The position numbers and the translations under genes were made by a program. The notes under the pieces are model-generated. The model searched no databases and was not told the origin of the DNA. It worked only from the letters and a program-made list of their open reading frames with translations. Shown here piece after piece: positions 1-9,218 of a stretch of DNA of 64,000 bases. The stretch's first letter is position 1, and every line of letters begins with the position of its first letter. Origin of the DNA: Burkholderiales bacterium JOSHI_001 (GTDB lineage: Bacteria; Pseudomonadota; Gammaproteobacteria; Burkholderiales; Burkholderiaceae_C); assembly GCA_000244995.1 (NCBI GenBank), contig CM001438.1:3806090-3870089 (forward strand), given 5' to 3'.

Positions 1-149
1 AGCGGCAGCGTCACGGTGTCGTCGGCATGGACCACGGCACTCTGGACGAACAGCTTCTGGCCGCCATCGGCCAATGCGGGGCCGGGAACGCCTGCTGCGG
101 CCAACGTCGCGATGGCCAGGCCGATCAGGGTTCTGCGTGCAAGTCTCAT
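1..149 (-). CDS. Exported protein of unknown function, N-terminal fragment
   Basis: The gene runs off the left edge of the window, so only the first 49 codons are visible. The start (ATG, complement 147-149) is supported by a GGAGTG ribosome-binding site just upstream. The N-terminus is a typical Sec signal peptide: MRLARR, then a hydrophobic Leu/Ala/Ile stretch, then Ala-Leu-Ala before Asp-Gly-Gly, where cleavage would fall near residue 27. The visible mature part (KLFVQSAVVHADDTVTLPL) is too short to assign to a family. It lies downstream of the NRDE gene on the same strand with a gap of about 125 bp, so co-transcription is possible but not shown. Confidence 0.7.
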   Translation of the reverse strand, partial: MRLARRTLIGLAIATLAAAGVPGPALADGGQKLFVQSAVVHADDTVTLP

Positions 150-274
150 GGGTCACTCCGTCTTTGCGGCCCTGCGGGGCCGTTGCGCCGAGGCGGGATC
201 ACCTCGTTGCCATGAGTCGGGCACACACGGCGGGCATTACGCGACGCGGGTTCGCGCCGATCTGGGTCGCACCC

Positions 275-1123
275 TCAGCGGCCGGGCGACTCCAGTTCCC
301 ATTGCACGGCGGTCTCGCCCGCCAGCGCGCCACCGACCCGGAAGCGGCGCTCCACCACATGCACCAGGCGCCGGCCGCCTTGGCGCTGCACCACCAGCAC
401 CACGGTGGAACAGCGTGTGCCGTAGGGCCGGCCCTGGCCATCGGCCGCGGCGATGTCGATGAAGGCCGCCGACAACTGGCGCTCGCGCTGCAGCGGGATG
501 CCGGTGTCAGGCAGTTGCGCATCGGCCGCGCAGCGCCGGTCGGCCAAGGCGGCGAAGGCCGAGTCGATGATGTCGTCGATGCCCTGGGCCTGCGCGACGG
601 TGTGGCGCAACGCTTCCTTCAGGTTCGTCACCTTGGGCCAGGGTGTGTCCAGCGCAGCATTGGACAGGCCGTACAGCCCCGGCCGCAGTGCCTGCGGCGC
701 AGGCGAGCGGTTGCTGACCCACCGGGCCGCCGCAGCGCCGGACTGCCGCTGGGCGTCGATCGACAAATCGGCCGTGATCAGGTTGAAGCCATTGCGTGGC
801 ACCGCCAGGCAGTCCGGTGGCGGCGCCGCGGCTTCGCTGTCCAGCAACGACTGCAGCACCAGTTCGCCGCGCGACCGCGACGCCGCCATGACGCGGCCGG
901 GCTCGCGCACATTGGTCACCAGCGACAGGCGGCCACCAGCGGTCAGGCCCAGCCAGGTGCCACCGGCCGACAGGTCGCGGCCGCTCAGGATGTCCTGCGC
1001 ACCATTGGGAGGGCGCCACCACGCCAGCGGCGCAGCAGGGCGGTCAAAGAATTCATCGCGGTTGGACGCCAACACCCAAGGGTGCCGGTCGCTCAGCCCG
1101 ATGGCCAAGGCGGCCAGGCACAT
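275..1123 (-). CDS. NRDE family protein (TANGO2-like, DUF833)
   Basis: This 282-residue protein starts Met-Cys-Leu-Ala. Cys2 is the conserved second residue of the family, an N-terminal-nucleophile-like position, and the name-giving motif Asn-Arg-Asp-Glu is at residues 21-24 (LASNRDEFFDRP). Further family blocks follow, including a Gly-Gly-Thr-Trp-Leu-Gly stretch near residue 55 and Thr-Asn-Val-Arg near 70. Eukaryotic homologues (TANGO2) act in Golgi organisation, lipid or heme handling; the bacterial role and any hydrolase activity are not established. There is no signal peptide, so it should be cytoplasmic. It begins 15 bp after the stop of gor on the same strand, so the two are probably co-transcribed. 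Confidence 0.9.
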   Translation of the reverse strand: MCLAALAIGLSDRHPWVLASNRDEFFDRPAAPLAWWRPPNGAQDILSGRDLSAGGTWLGLTAGGRLSLVTNVREPGRVMAASRSRGELVLQSLLDSEAAAPPPDCLAVPRNGFNLITADLSIDAQRQSGAAAARWVSNRSPAPQALRPGLYGLSNAALDTPWPKVTNLKEALRHTVAQAQGIDDIIDSAFAALADRRCAADAQLPDTGIPLQRERQLSAAFIDIAAADGQGRPYGTRCSTVVLVVQRQGGRRLVHVVERRFRVGGALAGETAVQWELESPGR

Positions 1124-1138
1124 GGCGGCGCGCGGCCC

Positions 1139-2491
1139 TCAGGCGCCCGGTGCCACGGTGCGCGTGGGCTCGCGCATCAGCACGAACTCCTCGGCCGCGC
1201 TCGGGTGCAGGGCCAGGGTGTGGTCGAAATGCGCCTTGGTGGCGCCGGCGCTCAGGGCCACGGCCAGGGCCTGGATGATCTCCGGCGCGTCGGCGCCGAT
1301 CATGTGCACCGCCAGCACGCGGTCGGTGGCCGCGTCCACCAGCAGCTTCATGTGGGTGCGCTCGCCGCCACCCACGAAGGCCTGCTTCATGGGCCTGAAG
1401 TCGGTTTCGTACACCTTCAGCGTGTGGCCGGCGGCCAAGGCCTCGGCCTCGGTGGGGCCGACCGTGGCGATGGGCGGCAGCATGAACACCGCGCTGGGAA
1501 CGCGGCCCAGGTCCACGCGGCGAGGCGTGCCGCCGAACAGCGAATCCGCCAGGGCCCTGCCTTCGGCGATGGCCACCGGCGTGAGGTTCTTGCGGTTGGT
1601 CACGTCGCCGATGGCATAGACCCCAGGCAGGGCCGTCTGCAGGTCGGCGTCCACCGGCACCGCGCCGTGGGCGTCCAGCGCCAGGCCCAGGCCCTGCGTG
1701 TTGGGGCGGCGGCCGGTGGCGTTGAGCACCCAGGGGAAATCCAGCACGCGCTCTTCGCCGAAGGCCAGCAGCAAGCCCGCAGCGCTGCGCTGCACCTGGG
1801 TGGGCACCATGCCCGCGCGCAGGCTCACACCGGCGGCCTGCAGCGCGGCCGCCGCGGCGCTGCGCAGTGTTTCATCGAAGCCGCGCAGCGGGGCACGGTC
1901 GCGGAAGAACAAGGTGACCGTCACGCCCAGGCGGGCCAGCATGCTGGCAAATTCCACCGCGATGAAGCCGCCACCGATGACCGCGGCCCGCTCGGGCAGG
2001 GCCTGCAGGTCCAGCAAATCGTCGCTGGTGGCGCAGTGTTCAATGCCCGGGATGCTGTCGGTGACCGGCGACGAACCGGTGGCGATCAGCACATGCGGGG
2101 CCGTCAAGCGGCGCTCGCCCACCACCACGGTCTGGGGTCCGTCCAGCCGCGCCCAGCCTTCGATCAGCGTGACGCCCGAGCCTTCCAGCAGGCGGCGGTA
2201 GACACCCTCCAGCCGCGCTGTTTCCGCCGCCTTGGCCGCGGCCCAATGCGCCATGCTGAAGCGCGGTGCATCCAGGGTCCAGCCGTAGCCGCGGGCTTCG
2301 GTGAAGGTGTCGCCCATCTGCGCCGCATACATCAGCAGCTTCTTGGGCACGCAGCCGCGCAGCACGCAGGTGCCGCCCACGCGCCGGCCTTCGACGATGG
2401 CCACCTTGGCGCCATGCAGCGCGGCCCGGCGTGAAGCCGCCACGCCGCCGGAGCCGGCGCCCAGGGTGATCAGGTCATAGGTGTCGCTCAT
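1139..2491 (-). CDS. gor: Glutathione-disulfide reductase
   Basis: This is an NADPH- and FAD-dependent enzyme that reduces glutathione disulfide to GSH in the cytoplasm. The start MSDTYDLITLGAGSGG was chosen because it puts the FAD-binding GxGxxG at residues 11-16 and gives the usual length of about 450 residues; a longer open frame upstream lacks family similarity. The redox-active disulfide is Cys42/Cys47 in GGTCVLRGCVPKK. The NADPH-binding GGGFIAVEFA lies around residue 173. The C-terminal catalytic pair is His429/Glu434 in HPSAAEEF. These residues separate it from dihydrolipoamide and mercuric reductases. gshA is encoded in the same window at 24784, but not in the same operon. Confidence 0.95.
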   Translation of the reverse strand: MSDTYDLITLGAGSGGVAASRRAALHGAKVAIVEGRRVGGTCVLRGCVPKKLLMYAAQMGDTFTEARGYGWTLDAPRFSMAHWAAAKAAETARLEGVYRRLLEGSGVTLIEGWARLDGPQTVVVGERRLTAPHVLIATGSSPVTDSIPGIEHCATSDDLLDLQALPERAAVIGGGFIAVEFASMLARLGVTVTLFFRDRAPLRGFDETLRSAAAAALQAAGVSLRAGMVPTQVQRSAAGLLLAFGEERVLDFPWVLNATGRRPNTQGLGLALDAHGAVPVDADLQTALPGVYAIGDVTNRKNLTPVAIAEGRALADSLFGGTPRRVDLGRVPSAVFMLPPIATVGPTEAEALAAGHTLKVYETDFRPMKQAFVGGGERTHMKLLVDAATDRVLAVHMIGADAPEIIQALAVALSAGATKAHFDHTLALHPSAAEEFVLMREPTRTVAPGA

Positions 2492-2742
2492 GGGGCCGGT
2501 TCCTTGGCGTTGTGGTCGCAGGGGAAGAAGTGGGGACAGCCGCTTGCGGGCGATTGGAACATCGACCTCTGTCGTGTCTGCAGTGCCCGCATTACACGGC
2601 TCACAGTAGGCGCGGGCACCGCGGCGACCTTGCAAGCTTGGCATTGACAAGGCCGACGGCAAGCCATAGTGTCCACCGCCACCCGTGAACGCACGATCTG
2701 CAAACCGACTCGGTTCCGTCGTTGGCCAGGAAAGGACAAGGC

Positions 2743-5586
2743 TTGACCCTTCCGCTCGTTCTTGCCGGGCCCATCCTGCGGCGGGTCGAGCCCAAGCTCG
2801 TGGCGGTGTGGGTGGCGCTCAGCCGCCCGGCCAGCGTCACCATCACCTTGTGGCAGGGCCGGGTGAAGGGCGGCGCGGGCGAGTTCTTCCGCAGCAACCC
2901 GGCCACGCCCACGCTGCGCATTGCCGACAAGCTGCATGTGGCGGTGGCCCTGGCGCGCATGGCGCCCGAATCGAACAAGCAACTGGTGCCCGGCACCGTC
3001 TACAGCTACGACCTCACGCTGGTGGAAGGCGCCAACACGCACACGCTGGGTTCGCTGGGCCTGCTGAAAAGCACGCCCACCACCAACGGCGGGCCGGCCA
3101 GCCTGGCACGGCCGCACCTGGCGCTGGGTTATGTGGAGGACTTCCTGCCCAGCTTCGCGATGCCGCCCGACCGGCTGGAAGACCTTCGCCTTGTCTATGG
3201 CTCCTGCCGCCGCCCGGTGAACGAGCACCCCGACGCCATGGCCATGATCGACGACCTGATCGCCGACCCCGCCCAGCCGCTGTTCAACGACCCGGTCAAG
3301 CGCCCGCACCACCTGGTGCTGGGCGGCGACCAGATCTACGCCGACGACCTGTGGGCCGGGCAGTTGATGCTGGTGTCGCCGCTGGCGCTGGAACTGGTGG
3401 GCACCTGGCGCCAGAAGCGCACCGCGCCCTTGGCGGACAGCTTCGTGTCGGTCGAGACCCTGCCGGTGGACCGCAAGAACCTCACCGCCACGAATTCGGA
3501 AGACCCGATCAACCACCCCGATGGCTGGGGCCCGGGCGGCCCCACCCCCATTGCCTGCAGCCTGGACCCCTTCCCCGCCGGACGCCGCAAGTCGCAGCTG
3601 ATGCGGGTGGCCCAGATGACCACCACCGACGGCGAAAGCCATGTCTTTTCCTTCGGTGAATTTGCGGCCCTGTACCTCACGGTGTGGAGCAATGCCTGCT
3701 GGCCTCTGCCCGCCCAATGGCCCACGGCGCAGCAGGTCTACGCCCCCGACGACCCGATGGGCCCCACCCCTTCGGCGCCGGAATACGAACGACCGCGGAA
3801 GTGGAATGCCCTCAGCGCGGACGACGTGGGCCCGGTGCCCAGCGACTTCTACGATCCTTGCAAGGGCCTGAAGGACGACGAATTGGATCTCTGCGTGCAG
3901 GCGCGACGCCAATTGCGGCTGGAGCAACGGCACCAGGTCAAGTTTGACCAGATGAAGCGCTTCTACGAAGCCCTGCCCAAGGTGCGCCGCACGCTGGCCA
4001 ACGTGCCCACCCTGATGATCATGGACGACCACGATGTCACCGACGACTGGAACCTGAACCCGATCTGGGTCGACCGCGTCAACAAGACCTCCCTCGGCCG
4101 CGCCATCTTGCGCAATGGCCTGGCCGCCTACACCGTGTTCCAGGACTGGGGCAACGACCCGCTGCGCTACCTGAACGAGGACACCGCGGCCGCGGGGGAT
4201 GCGCGGCGCATGTTGTTGCAGATCACCGCGATGTTCCCGCCGCGCGCCAGCGCCGAGGCCCAACCCGCCACGGCCGATGTGCCGCCCAAGCCGGTGATGA
4301 ACGCACTGGACACCTTCTATGGCCTGGACAAGGTGTCCAAGGGCCAGCCCGACGGCAGCTTCGAGCTCGCCACGCCCCCGATCAAGTGGCACTGGCGCTA
4401 CCAGGGCCCGAAGTACCTGATGGTGGCGCTGGACAACCGCACGCGCCGCAGCTTCGTGTCCCGCGAAGGGCCCCCGGGCAACGTGGCCATCGGCGCGCAG
4501 AAGGACATGATTCCCGATGCGCTGCCGGCCGGCCTGGACGTGCTGATCGTGGTGGCACCGCTGCAGGTGCTGGGCGCGGGCGTGCTGGACGAACTGATCG
4601 CCCCCGCGTCCTACCGGGTGTTCGACGCCAAGAGCTACAGCCATCTCAACCCCACCCCGACCGCGGCCGAGAAACTGTCCGAACGCCAGTTGCCCGGCAC
4701 CCGCCGCATGGTGGGCACCGACCCCGACGCCATCGAGGCCTGGTCCTTCGACCCGGCGGCGCTGGAAGCGCTGCTCAAGCGCCTGTCGGCGCACAGGCGG
4801 GTGCTGCTGCTGTCGGGCGACGTGCACTACGCAGCGGCCACCGAGATGAGCTACTGGACCAAGGGCAACCCGGTGCCCGCGCGCATCGTGCAGTTCACCA
4901 GCAGCGGCTTCAAGAACGTGATGCCCTGGTTCATCGGCGCGGTGGACCGGGTGCTGTCCTTCGCCCAGCGCATGGTGCGCGCCAACATCGGCGCGGAACG
5001 CCTGGGCTGGAACAACGCCGACGCCCAGGCCTTCGTCTTCCATCCCGGCCATGGCCTGGCGGACACGCCGCCGGTGCTGCGCCGCAAGCTGCGCACCTCG
5101 CCCATGCTGATGCCCACCTTCGGCTGGCCCGAAGGCACCCGGGTCGATCCGGGCCACCTGCCGGACTGGTCCTGGCGCCTCACGCCGACGCTGGACCGGC
5201 GGCCCGAAGCCCAGCGCCCGCCCCCGTCGCGCCTGCGCACGCTGGACCCGCCCGAACCGCGCCTGCAGGCCATCCTGGTGAACCACAGCGAACCCGGCAA
5301 CGAGGCCATGGCCTACGCCACCGTCGCCACCCGGCACATGGACCAGTTCGACAAGCTGCGCCACGCGCGCCAGTTCCTGTTCCGGGCCAACTTCGCACAG
5401 GTGCGCTTCGAACGCACGACCGAACTGGTGGCGGTGCACGAGGTCTACAGCGCGCTGGCCGACCCCGGCGCCGCGCCCGGCACGCCGCCCCAGGTGCTGC
5501 CGTATCTGGTGCAGCGCGCGTCGCTGGACGGTCGCGCCGACGACCTGCGCCCCGAACTGGCGCCCCTGCAGGCCCCGGCCTTCTAG
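2743..5586 (+). CDS. PhoD-like metallophosphatase, first gene of a five-gene operon
   Basis: About 947 residues. The start chosen is TTG at 2743, because AAAGGA lies 6 bp upstream; an in-frame TTG at 2722 is the alternative. The metallophosphatase motifs of the PhoD superfamily are all visible: LVYGSCRRP near residue 154, LGGDQIYADD near 193, IMDDHDVTDDWN near 427 and LLLSGDVHYA near 691. These supply Asp, His and Asn ligands for a two-metal centre. Classical PhoD is a Tat-exported alkaline phosphatase or phosphodiesterase, but this protein has no signal peptide and is therefore probably cytoplasmic. About 230 residues separate the second and third motifs and about 250 follow the last one, so it is much larger than the usual 500-600 residues. 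The next gene starts 11 bp later. Its substrate is unknown. Confidence 0.85.
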   Translation: MTLPLVLAGPILRRVEPKLVAVWVALSRPASVTITLWQGRVKGGAGEFFRSNPATPTLRIADKLHVAVALARMAPESNKQLVPGTVYSYDLTLVEGANTHTLGSLGLLKSTPTTNGGPASLARPHLALGYVEDFLPSFAMPPDRLEDLRLVYGSCRRPVNEHPDAMAMIDDLIADPAQPLFNDPVKRPHHLVLGGDQIYADDLWAGQLMLVSPLALELVGTWRQKRTAPLADSFVSVETLPVDRKNLTATNSEDPINHPDGWGPGGPTPIACSLDPFPAGRRKSQLMRVAQMTTTDGESHVFSFGEFAALYLTVWSNACWPLPAQWPTAQQVYAPDDPMGPTPSAPEYERPRKWNALSADDVGPVPSDFYDPCKGLKDDELDLCVQARRQLRLEQRHQVKFDQMKRFYEALPKVRRTLANVPTLMIMDDHDVTDDWNLNPIWVDRVNKTSLGRAILRNGLAAYTVFQDWGNDPLRYLNEDTAAAGDARRMLLQITAMFPPRASAEAQPATADVPPKPVMNALDTFYGLDKVSKGQPDGSFELATPPIKWHWRYQGPKYLMVALDNRTRRSFVSREGPPGNVAIGAQKDMIPDALPAGLDVLIVVAPLQVLGAGVLDELIAPASYRVFDAKSYSHLNPTPTAAEKLSERQLPGTRRMVGTDPDAIEAWSFDPAALEALLKRLSAHRRVLLLSGDVHYAAATEMSYWTKGNPVPARIVQFTSSGFKNVMPWFIGAVDRVLSFAQRMVRANIGAERLGWNNADAQAFVFHPGHGLADTPPVLRRKLRTSPMLMPTFGWPEGTRVDPGHLPDWSWRLTPTLDRRPEAQRPPPSRLRTLDPPEPRLQAILVNHSEPGNEAMAYATVATRHMDQFDKLRHARQFLFRANFAQVRFERTTELVAVHEVYSALADPGAAPGTPPQVLPYLVQRASLDGRADDLRPELAPLQAPAF

Positions 5587-5597
5587 GCGGCTTGAAC

Positions 5598-8500
5598 ATG
5601 GCCGAACCCACGCCACCGCCCCAGGACGACAAGAAGTCCGCGCTGCAGAAGGTGGCGGGCGTGCTGATCGACTTCGCCGACTGGCTGGGCGCCAAGCTGG
5701 GCGAGGACCGGGCCTTCAAGGCCCTGTGCGACGACCTGGGCCTGGACGTCAAGACCACGCCCGAATTCCCCAAGCTCACCCTGTCTTCCTTGAAGGACTA
5801 TGTCAGCCAGCCCAGCCCGGGGCTGCAGGCCTGGTTCGGCGTGATCGCCGATGTGACGAAGCTGGTGGAGGGCATCCGATCGCTGGTGGACGCCATCGAC
5901 CTGGGCGCCGAGGCCACCGCCGAAGAGGTGTTCCAGAACCTGCTCGACCTGCTGGCCAGCAACTACGTGCGCGACCGCTGGTACCACCTCTATGTGTGGA
6001 TGGAACTGGTGCGCTTCAGCACCGAGCCCATGACCCTGTACGGCCCGCAGGGCACGGCCGGCCAGCGCTTCTACGGCAGCCTGAAGGCCCTGCTGAAGTT
6101 CGCGCTGTCGCCGCTCACCCTGCTGGCCGGCCCGCCGATGAAGACCGAGGCCGACGCCCGCAAGTGGTCCGACGCCACGCTGCTGCCGCTGGCCGAGGTG
6201 TTCGCTTTCATCGGCCACTCCGAACGCGAGATCGGCCTGGACACCGAGCCGCTGGACGACGGCCACTTCAAGATGTTCTACGGCTTCGACCAGCCCGAGG
6301 GCGCGCTGTCGCCGCAGCAGCTGGAGTCTCCGGTGGCCGATGCGGTGTCCCAGCGCATGCTGTCGGTTCAGGTGCGTGCCTTGCCGCAGTCGTTCCAGGG
6401 CAAGGCCATCACCGTCGAAGGCGCCCTGCGCTTTTCGCTCGCCTGGGTGCCGGAAGACCATGGCGGCAAAGGCCTGTTCATTTCGGTGGGGGGCAGCCAG
6501 TTCCGCTTCGGCATCCGGCCCGGCCAGGACTGGGCGGGCGATGTCAGCGCCACCTTCGACGCGCCCTTCGCCGTGCAGATGGGCGGGCGGGACAAGGCCC
6601 TGCGTTTTGCCAGCCCCAACGCCGACCCGCACCTGAATGTGGGCTTCGCGCTCAGCTCCAAGCCCATGCCGGCGGGTGAACGCCGCCGCGTGCTGGGGCT
6701 GGGCGGCGACAACGGTTTTGACGTCGGCCGCTTCGTGCTGTCGGGCCAGCTCACCCAGGACGACGCGCGGGTGCAGCTCACCTTCCACGACTGCCGCCTG
6801 GCGCTGGACGGCAGTTCCTTCGACAACTTCATCGGCTCGATGCTGCCCACGAAGCAGACCAGCCTGGAGTTCAGCTTCGGCGTGGGCGCCTCGTCGCGCG
6901 ACGGATTCTTCACCACCGGCGACCTGCCCGGCGTGGGCGCGCAAGGCACACCGGCCCCCCGTGCTGGCCCGCCCGCCGGGAACGACTTCCCGAACGTGCC
7001 GGTGGTGGCCACCGGACTGCAGGGCAAGGGCATCCCGCTGGAAATTCCCATCGGCAAGAGCCTGGGCCCGGTGCGGCTGCTGAAGCTGCTGCTGAACCTG
7101 GACCGCGACAGCGGCGCGGCGCCGAAGGCGCTGGTGCAGGCCGCGCTGTCCTTCAGCACCCAGATCGGCCCGGTCACCGCCACCGTGGACCGCGTGGGCA
7201 TGAAGCTGGGCCTGGACTTCCCCGCCGACCGCGCCCTGGCCAACCTGCATGTCGCCAACCTGGATGTCGGCTTCATCGCGCCGCGCGGCATCGGCCTGAT
7301 GGTGGACGCCAAGAGCGTCAAGGGCGGCGGCTTCCTGTTCCACGACGAGGCGCGCCACCAGTACGCCGGCGTGATGGAACTCAGCCTGTCGGGCGTGGTG
7401 GCCCTGAAGGCGGTGGGCCTGCTGGCCACCCGGCTGCCCGACGGCAGCAAGGGTTATTCGCTGCTGATCCTGGTCACCGCGCAAAGCGCCCAGCCGGGCG
7501 GGTCGCTGCTGCAACTGCCGCTGGGCTGGCGCCTGACCGGCCTGGGCGGGCTGATCGGCATCCACCGCACCGTGGACGAGGACGCCGTGCGCGCCGGCCT
7601 GGCCAACCACACCCTGGCCTCGGTGCTGTTCCCCAAGGACCCTGTGGCCAATGCGCCCACCGTGCTGGCCGCCATCGACCGCGTGTTCCCGGCCCGGCGC
7701 GGCAGCTACCTGTTCGGCCTGATGGTGCAGCTGCAGTGGGGCGTGCCCACCATCGTCGAGGTGAACCTGGGCCTCATCCTGGAGCTGGGCGGGCGCCACC
7801 GCTTCGTGGTGCTGGGCCGCATCACCGCGGTGCTGCCGCGCCTGGACAACGACCTGCTGCGCCTGAACCTGGACGCGGTGGGCATTTTCGACTTCGACCA
7901 GGGCACCGCCGCCATCGACGCCCTGCTGGTCGATTCACGCCTGCTGCGCCGCTTCCCGCTCACCGGCAGCGGTGCCTTGCGCGCACGCTGGAGTTCGCCG
8001 CGCAGCTTCGCGCTGGCCGTGGGCGGCCTGCACCATGGCTTCAACCCGCCGGCGGGCTTTCCGGCGCTGCAGCGCCTGGCGGTGAGCCTGACCACCGGCG
8101 ACAACCCGAAGCTGAACTGCGACGCCTATTTCGCCATCACCGCCAACACGGTGCAGTTCGGCGCCCACGCCCACCTGTACGCCGCCGCGGCGGGCTTCAG
8201 CGTCACCGGCGACATCGGCTTTGACGTGCTGATCCAGCCGCTGACCTTCCACTTCCTGGCCGAGTTCTATGCCGGCATGCAGTTGAAGCGCGGCAACACC
8301 AACCTGTTCAAGGTGAAGGTCGAAGGCGCGCTGGAAGGGCCGCTGCCCCTGTCGGTGCGTGCCAAGTGCAGCTTCGAGATCCTGTGGTGGGACGTCACCA
8401 TCCGCGTGAACTTCACCCTGGTCGGCGGCCAGCGCCCGCCACTGCCGGCGGCGGTGGACGCGCTGGCGCAGTTGCGTGCCGCGCTGGGCGACAGCCGCAG

Positions 8501-9218
8501 CTGGGCCACCGAGCTGCCCCCGGGGCAGACCCGCATCGTGGCGCTGCGCGAAGCGCCCGCCGACGGCATGCTGCGCGTGCACCCGCTGGGCACGCTGACG
8601 GTGCGCCAGAGCGTGGTGCCGCTGAACTTGTCGCGCGACATCGACAAGTTCAACGATTCACCCGTCGCCGGGGCGCGCCGCTTCGCGCTCACGCGGGTGG
8701 CCGTGGGCACGGGCCCCGGCAGCGAAGCCGCCCTGCCCCTGCAGGACGACTTCGCGCCGGCACAGTTCTTCCAGATGAGCGACGACGACAAACTGGCCAG
8801 CCCCTCGTTTGAACCCATGCAGGCCGGCCTGCGCATCGGCGCGTCGGACTTCGCCTTCGCGTTGAACCAGGGGGTGGCCTCGCCGCTGGACATCGAAACC
8901 CGCATCGTGGACCGCCAGGCCGCCACGCCCCCGGCGCCGCCGCCGCGCTATGTGCTCAGCCTGGACCGGCTGCAGCTGCATGCGCTGCAGGGCGCGGCCG
9001 GGCGCAGCCCGTTGCGCCAAGACGAACGCCGCGGGCGGCCGGCGGCCTTCGCCGCGCTGGCGTCGGCGCGCTTTGCGGCCGTCAGCGAAGACCTGGCGCC
9101 GGCCGCGGGCGGCAGCCGCGCCACCAGTTTTGCCGAGGCCCTGGCCAACACCAACCGCCGGCGCGGTGGCCAGGTGGTCAACAGCTTTGAACTTGCGGCC
9201 ACGGTGAACCCGACATGA
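5598..9218 (+). CDS. Giant DUF6603-like protein of unknown function
   Basis: About 1206 residues, starting at MAEPTPPPQDDKKSALQKV. An upstream in-frame extension from 4386 is a shadow of the phosphatase gene. I recognise a DUF6603-like region at roughly residues 670-945 from memory of that family: a FPKDPVANAP block, then alternating hydrophobic and polar strands rich in Leu-Gly and Phe-Gly, ending near WWDVTIRVNFTLVG. The composition suggests a long beta-sheet protein. The N-terminal 120 residues are helical and charged. There is no signal peptide or clear membrane segment. The last 150 residues are Ala/Arg-rich. The stop overlaps the next start by 4 bp (ATGA), which suggests translational coupling. 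DUF6603 has no assigned biochemical role, and I could not confirm the match by search. Confidence 0.7.
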   Translation: MAEPTPPPQDDKKSALQKVAGVLIDFADWLGAKLGEDRAFKALCDDLGLDVKTTPEFPKLTLSSLKDYVSQPSPGLQAWFGVIADVTKLVEGIRSLVDAIDLGAEATAEEVFQNLLDLLASNYVRDRWYHLYVWMELVRFSTEPMTLYGPQGTAGQRFYGSLKALLKFALSPLTLLAGPPMKTEADARKWSDATLLPLAEVFAFIGHSEREIGLDTEPLDDGHFKMFYGFDQPEGALSPQQLESPVADAVSQRMLSVQVRALPQSFQGKAITVEGALRFSLAWVPEDHGGKGLFISVGGSQFRFGIRPGQDWAGDVSATFDAPFAVQMGGRDKALRFASPNADPHLNVGFALSSKPMPAGERRRVLGLGGDNGFDVGRFVLSGQLTQDDARVQLTFHDCRLALDGSSFDNFIGSMLPTKQTSLEFSFGVGASSRDGFFTTGDLPGVGAQGTPAPRAGPPAGNDFPNVPVVATGLQGKGIPLEIPIGKSLGPVRLLKLLLNLDRDSGAAPKALVQAALSFSTQIGPVTATVDRVGMKLGLDFPADRALANLHVANLDVGFIAPRGIGLMVDAKSVKGGGFLFHDEARHQYAGVMELSLSGVVALKAVGLLATRLPDGSKGYSLLILVTAQSAQPGGSLLQLPLGWRLTGLGGLIGIHRTVDEDAVRAGLANHTLASVLFPKDPVANAPTVLAAIDRVFPARRGSYLFGLMVQLQWGVPTIVEVNLGLILELGGRHRFVVLGRITAVLPRLDNDLLRLNLDAVGIFDFDQGTAAIDALLVDSRLLRRFPLTGSGALRARWSSPRSFALAVGGLHHGFNPPAGFPALQRLAVSLTTGDNPKLNCDAYFAITANTVQFGAHAHLYAAAAGFSVTGDIGFDVLIQPLTFHFLAEFYAGMQLKRGNTNLFKVKVEGALEGPLPLSVRAKCSFEILWWDVTIRVNFTLVGGQRPPLPAAVDALAQLRAALGDSRSWATELPPGQTRIVALREAPADGMLRVHPLGTLTVRQSVVPLNLSRDIDKFNDSPVAGARRFALTRVAVGTGPGSEAALPLQDDFAPAQFFQMSDDDKLASPSFEPMQAGLRIGASDFAFALNQGVASPLDIETRIVDRQAATPPAPPPRYVLSLDRLQLHALQGAAGRSPLRQDERRGRPAAFAALASARFAAVSEDLAPAAGGSRATSFAEALANTNRRRGGQVVNSFELAATVNPT

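Noticed and set aside
74-2434. Long plus-strand open frame opposite gor and the NRDE gene (786 codons)
   Set aside because: It is antisense to two clearly identified genes and is rich in His, Gln, Arg and Ala as expected for a shadow frame in GC-rich DNA; no domain is visible.
4386-5597. Upstream extension of the DUF6603-like frame
   Set aside because: It overlaps the phosphatase gene in another frame and has shadow composition; ATG 5598 directly after the phosphatase stop is the sensible start.
2488-5616. Minus-strand open frame of 1042 codons opposite the PhoD-like gene
   Set aside because: Composition is His/Gln/Arg/Val-rich, typical of an antisense shadow; the phosphatase motifs on the plus strand are unambiguous.
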